From Chaetoderma sp. LZ-2023a (taxonomy: Eukaryota > Mollusca > Caudofoveata > Chaetodermatida > Chaetodermatidae), in contig CM067360.1 of assembly GCA_034401795.1 (NCBI GenBank), forward strand, positions 120,879,430-120,943,429: a stretch of DNA of 64,000 bases. Direction: 5' to 3'. Positions 57,290-64,000 of the stretch are shown here, piece by piece. The notes beneath the pieces are model-generated. The model ran no database searches. It was not told the DNA's origin and was given only the letters and a program-made list of their open reading frames with translations. Position 1 is the first letter of the stretch, and every line of letters starts with the position of its first letter. Position numbers and translations under genes: made by a program.

Positions 57290-58015
57290 AATGAGAGCTA
57301 TCAGAAAATAGTGATTTCTTCCTCAGACATAGAGTCATCATTTGAAGTTTCAAAGCGATCCACTAAACGGTCATGGAGTTATCATCTGGAAAACAATTTT
57401 CAAGATGTAACTGGCCACCGTATTGGATTTTGGATCATTTTCAAATACGATAAGTTTTTTCCTCAGACCTTGTCGAGTAATCCTATGCGGTTTCAAAGCG
57501 CTCCACTAAGCAGAATTGGAGTTACCAGATGGAAACCAATTTTCAAGATGGTCACCAGTGGCTGGCGACCATCTTGGATTGAAGATTATCGTCATTTTCG
57601 ATAGGTTTCTTCTCCAGGCCTAGTCCAACCATCACATACAGTTTCAAAGCAATCCGATAAATGGTAATGGAGTTATTGACCGGAATCTAATTTTCAAAAT
57701 GGCCGCCATTAGCTAGCGGCCATCTTGGCTTTCGGATTATCGTTGATTCTGATAGATTTCTTCTCCAAGACTGGTCCAACCATGCTATGAAGTTTCAAAG
57801 CAATCTGAAAAACAATAACAGAGTTATCGTTTGGAAACCGATTTTCAAGATGGCCACGGTGACGAAAAATCTTGGAATTTTTATCGTAGATTTTGATTGG
57901 TTTCCTCCACATACCTAGTCCAACCACCCTCTGAAGTTTCAAACCGATCTGATAAACGGTATCAGAGTTATTAACACAGACAGAAAGGTGTTGGAAAATC
58001 GAGCAAATTTTGTTA
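57290..58015. repeat. Decayed ~149-bp tandem array, 5 units
   Basis: AGTTTCAAAGCGATCC-type landmarks at about 57347, 57491, 57642, 57791 and 57940. Each unit has GAGTTATCATCTGGAAA, ATTTTCAAGATGG and TTTCTTCTCC. The GAGTTATCATC(T/C)GGAAAC piece is shared with the array at 29508, so the two are distant relatives. Confidence 0.88.
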
Positions 58016-58227
58016 ATTTTCATTGAAACTTTGGTGGAAAGAAGATAAATGTCATCTTATAACAGCAGTCTGAGCAAATAAATTAGCATGATTACGTTCC
58101 AAACAGGTAATACATTTTGAGTTGGGAATCGATCAAAGCATTGGTGCCAGGCTGTCAGATATTGAATAACAGTTGTTTTTTGTTATTAACAGAGAATGGT
58201 TCAAGGGAATCAGAGTGTATTAGAATT

Positions 58228-58332
58228 TAAGAAATAATCTGTTGAAAATTGTGAAACTAATTTGACTGGAAGCTGTTGCTGCCTTAGGCAGCAACAGCTT
58301 CCTGTGAAATAAGTTTCAAAATATTCAACATG
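58228..58332. mobile_element. Family A/M hairpin core, solo
   Basis: CTGTTGAAAATTGTGAAACT ... AAGTTTCAAAATATTCAAC around AGCTGTTGCTGCCTTAGGCA; no family A tail or TTAA ends visible. Confidence 0.75.
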
Positions 58333-58539
58333 TTATTGATATGGTTGCTTTGAAATTAACATACTATTCAGTGCTGAAAGAATTAATGTTTTAGACTAAG
58401 GAGTAATACTATATAGTTGTAACAATTAAATTCAGATTATTTTCCAAAAAGCATTCGTTTTCTAGCTTGACCAGTTAAAATATATTAATAAAATCAATTT
58501 AAAAACAACCAATATCAATTTCTGAAATCATGATCGATT

Positions 58540-58618
58540 GGTTGGTTGAACATGCAAACCAATCAATCATCGATCAAATCGATTAATCGGAACAACACGA
58601 TTAATCGGAACAACACTA
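58540..58618 (-). mobile_element. hAT-like terminal sequence (right end)
   Basis: AAATCGATTAATCGGAACAA then CACGATTAATCGGAACAACACTAG: the last 18 bp are duplicated. Inverse of the end at 21366. Confidence 0.45.
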
Positions 58619-58690
58619 GAATGTATGTTATGAAATATTGACACATGTGTGGTCTATTTATGCAACATTATACCGGTCTTGTCACTTTAA

Positions 58691-58905
58691 CCCTTCGCAC
58701 ACTGATGTCGTCAATATTCTATTTTTTACGTTATCAATAACAAAGAAACTACTGTACATTTTTCAACAAATTTGGTGGAAGATGTTGCTGTCTACGACAG
58801 CACCATCTTCCACCAAATTTGTTGAAAAATAAACACCAGTTCATCTTTTGCTTTAATTTGAAAATTTAAAATTTTGACATCAGAGTTTACACGTAGCATT
58901 ACATG
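58691..58905. mobile_element. MITE family C copy
   Basis: TTAA at 58687-58690, CCCTTCGCACACTGATGTCG; hairpin TGGAAGATGTTGCTGTCTAC / GACAGCACCATCTTCCACC; right end diverged, TTAA at 58906-58909. Confidence 0.78.
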
Positions 58906-58909
58906 TTAA

Positions 58910-59190
58910 CCCATGTTCCACACTTACTTACCGCTTGCTTTAATATGGCTTTTCTTGATCCTTTAGGTTCAACTAGACAAATAAAGATATATATAATTAT
59001 ATATATTAAAAACAGGTACAAGGGTCCTGTAATCACTCATCTTCAACATAGTAAATGAATATGAAAAAGATGAAAGCTTTGCCTAGGAAATACAAGTATT
59101 CTTGCCTGGCGCTTACAATCTTAAGCTCCCAGTGCGAATATTTGACAGGAAACTATTTCTGTATAATTGTATTGAAGCCTATCATGTAGG
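58910..59190. other. No recognisable feature
   Basis: AT-rich spacer with a short ATATATAAT tract. Confidence 0.4.
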
Positions 59191-59509
59191 GCTAGAAATT
59201 AACCACTGATCCTGTGATCAGTAGTCCTTTTTCACATATGGATCAGTAATGGATCACTGATTTAAGACAGTAACTGATCCGGATGTATCACTGTGTTTCA
59301 GCAGGAGTAGTTTTATGACACAATTCGAACAGGACAGGTTCATCAACCAGTTACCTTTAAATTCCAATAAAGGACGCATTTTTTTGGTCAAAATACATGT
59401 ATTAGAAAGGGGTGTGCATCCCATAATCGAGAACATTCCTTCCGCACATTTTTGGGTCAAAATTTTTCATAAAAAGTCACAGATTATACCACGGAAATTG
59501 AACTAAATG

Positions 59510-60260
59510 TTACCCTACACAATTCGCGCCGCCTGACGACTATGTTTAATGTATACTCCAAAAACACCAAGCAGAAGTGAAATTATTAAATTGGGCCACC
59601 TAAATATTGCTTATTCTTTAATACATATCACTTATTACATCAAAATTAATCCAGAATTTGACATAAAATGGCGTCGAGAAAAGATACGTGTATAAATCAC
59701 GTGATTCGCCTCAAATCGCAAAAGATCTTTATTCTAATTAGAGCGAGTACTCGGATCTAAATATTCTGGACTCGGAAATTTCTATATATCATCAATGCGC
59801 GATAGGAACTGAATGTTCCCGTACCCATTTGATAACCAACTCCCGTTAGCGCATAAGATTACACAGCGCCTCCAATCACAAAAGAGCCAGATAACCAACT
59901 CCCGTTAGCGCATAAGATCACACAGCGCCTCCAAACGCAAGAGTCATTACAACTAGTGACCATCTGAATATTCCCACACCCATTTTATAACCAACTCCCG
60001 TTAACGCATAAGATTACACAGCGCCTCCAATCACAAGAGCCAGATAACCAACTCCTGTTAGCGCATAAGATCACACAGCGCCTCCAACCCCAGAGCCATT
60101 ACAATCTGTTTCTGTCACGCGATTTCTAAGTTTTCAAGGAGACATTGTATGCCAAAATTAGATTGATTTTGATGTAATAAACGATCTTTATGAAGATACA
60201 CGATATTTAGGCGGTCCTATTTAATAATTTCTCTTCCACCATGATAATTTTTAGTCATGC
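59510..60260. repeat. Dispersed repeat family G with internal tandem
   Basis: Segment with TATGTTTAATGTATACTCCA, GTGAAATTATTAAATTGGG and GACATAAAATGGCGTCGAG is shared with 46625-46870 and 62180-62400. At 59831-60105 a unit with AACTCCCGTTAGCGCATAAG and ACACAGCGCCTCCAA is present four times as a duplicated pair (offset about 157 bp). Confidence 0.7.
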
Positions 60261-60590
60261 ATTAAACATAGCGCTGGGTGATGGTTATTTTTGATACCAA
60301 TTTTCGATTTTTTAAAGGTACATTTTTTCTAAATTAAACAGCGTCTTATACTTGAATACAAGTTTTTTGGGCGGATTTTGGTCAAATTTGCGACAGCGTC
60401 CTATACAGGGTTCGTAGAGGTTTGAGAAAATCAAATTCAAGCACTATTTAAGCACTTTTCAAGGACAATATTTATCATTTTCAAGGACTATTTTCCCATT
60501 CCGAGCAACAAAATTTGAAGCAACTGATCTATCTCCTTGAGTTTACCTGAAATCTAAAAGGCAGTAATGCTGTTTTTTATTTATTCTTAA

Positions 60591-61070
60591 ACCCTTTATA
60601 GATCAAGACAGGTTAAGAAAATTAACATCATTGCTTAATGAATGCCCATTTGCAGGCCAGAAGAGCATTTAAAATAAATTACCACTGGAATTGCTGGTTC
60701 GTTTATCGACCCAGTCGTTCTAGTGATAAATTTTCAAAAATAGTCTTCTCTTGGCTTGAAAATGGACATTGCTGAAGACAATTGCAGAAGTCAGTTTTGG
60801 CCAGCACCACTGGAATTGCTGGTTCGTTTATCGACCCAGTCGTTCTAGTGATAAATTTTCAAAAATAGTCTTCTCTTGGCTTGAAAATGGACATTGCTGA
60901 AGACAATTGCAGAGGTCAGTTTTGGCCAGCACCACTGGAATTGCTGGTTCGTTTATCGACCCAGTCGTTCTAGTGATAAATTTTCAAAAATAGTCTTCTC
61001 TTGGCTTGAAAATGGACATTGCTGAAGACAATTGCAGAGGTCAGTTTTGGCCAGCTTGACCACTAAAGGG
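60591..61070. mobile_element. MITE family B expanded by a 125-bp triplication
   Basis: TTAA at 60587-60590 and 61071-61074. The right half (CCACTGGAATTGCTGGTTCG to GGTCAGTTTTGGCCAGCA) occurs three times, starting 60681, 60807 and 60932. The copies differ at very few positions, so the triplication is young relative to the MITE. Confidence 0.85.
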
Positions 61071-61094
61071 TTAAGAGGTTAAATCTGAGTCACA

Positions 61095-61312
61095 AAACTG
61101 GCCTCTGTAGGGGTCTTGTTGAGAAATGTCAAATTGCAGACAAATGGAAGATTAGTTTTGAAAATGTATCCCTGGAATGACTGGCATGATAAAACAGCCA
61201 GTCATTTCAGTGCTATAGTTTCAAAAATAGTCCTATCCTGGTTTACAAATGAACATTTTCTATGAGCAAATTGTAAATTCATTGACACCAAATTTGGACA
61301 TTATATGCCGAA
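61095..61312. mobile_element. MITE family B copy, diverged
   Basis: GGAATGACTGGCATGATAAA / ACAGCCAGTCATTTCAGTG centre; GTCTTGTTGAGAAATGTC left; ends poorly preserved. Confidence 0.65.
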
Positions 61313-61707
61313 GTTATAATGGTCAGCATCACAATAGTTTTCATTTGATCCGGTGGCGAGCTATTGCTACAACTCGTAGATGCAACTGGTGATTTTTTAA
61401 TCCGAAATAAATCCAATAGGGAACCGTCAGTAGCTTTTTCAAGTTTGCGATGTTTCTAGCTTTTTGAGTGGGATTTGAGACCACTTTCTCCCATGACACC
61501 AATTTCGATATCTTTCCGACATATATTGCAACGTGCTTTATGTATATCGCTTGTGGCACTAACCCATGTATATGTCCTTACCCATACAGGGTTATAAACA
61601 CATTTTCCAAACGGCATAATCATAATTCGCGCGAAGTTTCACATTGATGGCCACTATTTTAAAACTTTTACTACAACGTAGTGTTTACCGCGTGAATCGG
61701 TGACACG

Positions 61708-62013
61708 ATGTTGGGAGAATTTATAACCGCTTTGCGGAAGGAAAATGGCTATCTATGGGCTACAGTGCTTCTTGCCATGAGACTGGTCCCCGATTTATTT
61801 CCGATCAGGACAAGTCACAGTACGTGTAACACTATGGCGATGTTGGGAGAATTTATAACCGCTTTGCGGAAGGAAAATGGCTATCTATGGGCTACAGTGC
61901 TTCTTGCCATGAGACTGGTTCCCGATTCATTTCCGATCAGGACAAGTCACAGTACGTGTAACACTATGGCGATGTTGGGAGAATTTATAATTGCGTGTGT
62001 CTTATTCGGTTGA
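61708..62013 (+). repeat. 132-bp in-frame tandem repeat
   Basis: Units start at 61708, 61840 and 61972 (the third is cut after 21 bp), each opening ATGTTGGGAGAATTTATAAC. As 132 is 44 codons, the frame stays open through the array and would encode a 44-residue repeat (MLGEFITALRKENGYLWATV then LLAMRLVPD). The units differ at only a few bases. No initiation context, homology or splice signals support it as a gene. Confidence 0.8.
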
Positions 62014-62044
62014 AATTATACAATATTAATCAACGAGATGATCT

Positions 62045-63165
62045 ACCGTATTTCGCTTAATAGTAGCCTAGGCTGCTATTAGGACAAGAGGTGTTCAATT
62101 TCCAACCAAACATCTCTGAGAAAGGGGGTGGGCTTATATTACAGTTTTCCCAAAAAAGTTTTCTAAAATTGATACCACGGAAATTCGACGTATTTTCTCC
62201 GGTAAAAATTCCCACCGCCTACGCCTATGTTTAATGTATACCTCAAAACATTACCGGGGAAGTGAAATTATTTGATTTGAGCGCCTAAATATATTATTGC
62301 GTATCCTTTAATAAAGCTTGTTTATTACATCAAACGTAATCCACAATTTGATATAAAATGGCGTCGCGAAAAAATACAAACCACGTGATTCGCCTCCAAT
62401 TGAAGAGTTTATTTTAGAGCGAGTACTCGGACATAAATATTCTGGAATCGGGGTCTCGGAACTCGGGAATATCCATATATTATCATTGCACGATAGGAAC
62501 TGAGTATTATACTGATCTTAAAAAATGGGTACCCGTTTGATAAACTCCCATTAGCGTATAATATCTTGCGAGAACATGATGCCTCCCATCGCAAGAACCA
62601 CTGCCTCGCCAACTTAAGAAGCCGGCTATATTGTCGTACGTAATAATTCAATTTGGATCATTTAATGTTGATTGGCGCAAAATTGATGCACATTTTCTCC
62701 CGTCCTTGTTTGGTACATAAATTTGGTCTTAAAATATATTTATAAGGAAGGTATTTAATCACGCCAAGACTGTTTTACGCGCATTTTGACTACAAAAGTG
62801 TGGAATAAACTTTATTATATCTTGAACATACGTGGCCTACTATTAGTATTAACCTAATAGGCGGTCGAGATTTACAAAGCCGAGGCCTGTATTGACTTCT
62901 AGAGGGGCCGGGAATGTATCAGGGCAGAGATCGGTCTGAAGTAGACACACCCTGTGACACGATTGTTATTATTATACACGCTATTCTTACAAATTTGCTC
63001 TTAAGAAAATTTTTCCTATATAGTCTGGGTGGGCTTCTAATACAGAGTTTTGCCATTTTGAAACTGCTAAGAAACCACTGGAGCTTGTATCTCAAAGTTA
63101 GGGGGTGGGGCTAAGTCCACCTATTAGACCATGGGCTAAAATTTGGCAGAATACGGTACTACTAA
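62045..63165. mobile_element. Possible DNA transposon (family K) by inverted ends
   Basis: Left TCTACCGTATTTCGCTTAAT with TAGTAGCC, then GGGGGTGGGCTTAT; inverted right TAGTACCGTATTCTGCCAAA ... GTCTAATAGGTGG ... CCCCACCCCC. Contains family G sequence at 62180-62400. A related end, TACCGTGATTTCTCGACTAA on the minus strand, lies at 63476. No ORF. Confidence 0.4.
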
Positions 63166-63481
63166 TTCTCATTTCGGGTCATTTTATGTTGGTCGGTTCT
63201 TTACTCAAAATGGATGCACAATAGTAGTAGATTACTTGGTTGCTGGTACACAATGATCTATGAACTTTTTCGGTGATTCGCGGTTAACCATCGGGGGGTG
63301 CATCATTTTTGTCAAATTCAAGCACTTTTCAAGGCAGCTCATGGGTTTTCAAGTACTTTTCAAGGTTGACACAAAATGCAAGCACTTTTCAAGGTAAGTG
63401 GAAATATTCAAGCACTATTCATTTTTGTGCAAACACTGCTATATTCGAGGGCGGCCTTTAGTCGAGAAATCACGGTAGTGT

Positions 63482-63637
63482 AATCTGACCAAAAATAGCC
63501 TTTATAGTGCTCTTGAGAAATGTCCATTTACAGTCCAAGAATACTATTTTTGAAAATTTACCACTGGAATGACTGGCTCGATATAGCTATTGGTCTGCAA
63601 ATGGACATTTTCTTGAGCAAATTTGAGCGTTAAGCGG
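63482..63637. mobile_element. MITE family B, second inner arm missing
   Basis: CTGACCAAAAATAGCC left; GAATGACTGGCTCGATATAG followed at once by TTGGTCTGCAAATGGAC; right TTAA at 63638-63641. Confidence 0.65.
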
Positions 63638-63940
63638 TTAAACAAAAATTGGTTGGAGAACATAGCATGGTAGGCTTGAGACAAATTTCTGTATAAATTT
63701 GATTGGTTAATATTGACCATACATGTATATCAGATGTCCAGGAAATTCTATTAAATTAGAGGAGGCGTAAGCAATCAGAGCTGTGAAACCGGCGACACCG
63801 GGATCACGTCTGCTAAAGCAGTGATCCGTTGTTGATCCGTATGCGAAAAAGGCTTATGGATCATTCTAACACTGCTTTGTATGCTGAAGGGTATCTTTCC
63901 ACCGAAACTTAATGAAGATCCCCCTAGTAGAAGTTGAGAT

Positions 63941-64000
63941 TAGTGTTGGGAATTGGTACTATTTTTGTGATCGATGATTGGTCTTATATACTAACCGATG
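63941..64000 (+). mobile_element. hAT-like left end running off the window
   Basis: TAGTGTTGGGAATTGGTACT followed by TTTGTGATCGATGATTGG. (C/T)AGTGTTGGGAAT is a common hAT start; only 60 bp are visible. Confidence 0.35.

Larger units (their letters stand above)
60406..63438. mobile_element. Candidate hAT-type element by termini
   Basis: CAGGGTTCGTAGAGGTTTGA at the left, followed by TCAAGCACTTTTCAAGGAC-type repeats; the inverted right end is CAGTGTTTGCACAAAAATGA preceded by the same CTTGAAAAGTGCTTG motif several times (63315-63400). Such termini are typical of hAT families. The 8-bp flanks do not match fully (they share only CTATA). No transposase. Contains MITE B, a 132-bp repeat ORF and element K. 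Confidence 0.45.
59191..63866. mobile_element. Region bounded by related inverted ends (possible hAT-type composite)
   Basis: The left end TAGGGCTAGAAATTAACC ... AGTCCTTTTTCACATATGGA ... AATGGATCACTG (59189-59258) and the inverse of the right end (GATCCATAAGCCTTTTTCGC ... ACGGATCACTG, 63862-63818) are clearly homologous in inverted orientation. No matching 8-bp flanks, so it may be two separate element ends rather than one 4.7-kb element. Several other repeats are nested within. Confidence 0.35.

Noticed and set aside
57290-58015. 105-residue ORF at 57287-57604 and 104-residue minus ORF at 58023-57709
   Set aside because: Both lie within the 149-bp tandem array and change frame with the unit length.
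60406-63438. Confident hAT call with target duplication
   Set aside because: The termini look right but the flanks share only CTATA (GTCCTATA versus CTATATTC), so the 8-bp duplication is not demonstrated; kept as candidate only.

Overview
The window is eukaryotic nuclear DNA built almost entirely from transposable elements, their short nonautonomous derivatives and tandem repeats. I found no intact host protein gene, rRNA, tRNA or CRISPR array. It is AT-rich and has no operon-like gene packing. The best guess for the source is a marine invertebrate, probably a mollusc and perhaps a bivalve. This is inferred from 150-170 bp core-repeat arrays ending in ACGG-type microsatellite (the architecture of bivalve pearl/Helentron-like elements), a PHD-bearing CR1-like LINE, Tc1, hAT, PIF/Harbinger and Penelope-like remnants, and very many TTAA-flanked hairpin MITEs.

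Layout. 1-0.6 kb: a hairpin MITE (family A) and a short palindrome (family H). 0.9-9.05 kb, minus strand: one long decayed LINE with N-terminal domain, PHD finger, coiled coil, a roughly 3 kb glutamine-rich minisatellite in a constant frame, APE endonuclease, reverse transcriptase and a C-terminal Cys/His motif. 9.4-10.7 kb: a Tc1 element whose third catalytic residue is Lys instead of Glu. 11-16.6 kb: microsatellites and family H palindromes. 16.65-17.1 kb: a 70-bp array. 17.38-19.07 kb: a PIF/Harbinger element with TTA duplication, a transposase C-terminus, a convergent MADF-domain fragment and a 544-bp triplet expansion. 19-31 kb: decayed 150-170 bp arrays, a Penelope-like GIY-YIG fragment, and MITEs nested in MITEs. 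32.0-33.4 kb: a nonautonomous hAT element with a perfect 8-bp target duplication. 33.5-46.2 kb: four families of TTAA-flanked MITEs (called B, C, D, M here) and family A. 46.3-48.1 kb: a 37-bp minisatellite split by another hAT-like element. 48.7-50.3 kb: about 30 copies of a 53-bp satellite. 52.2-57.3 kb: an ORF-less, GC-richer block carrying a compact heat-shock-like promoter (HSE, two inverted CCAAT boxes, two CREs, TATA) and split by a complete Tc1-like element with a frameshifted, stop-containing transposase. 57.3-64 kb: another array, MITEs and nested hAT-like ends.

What stands out: (i) palindromic MITE cores whose centre is a TTAA that other TTAA-specific MITEs have used as landing site at least twice; (ii) palindrome arms that carry matching changes within a copy, suggesting arm-to-arm correction; (iii) tandem arrays that look like expansions of one end of MITE family A; (iv) a heat-shock-type promoter on an apparently noncoding element; (v) a LINE ORF1 extended by a long in-frame Q-rich minisatellite. 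Family letters are mine. All family assignments come from motifs and termini read by eye; no database was searched.
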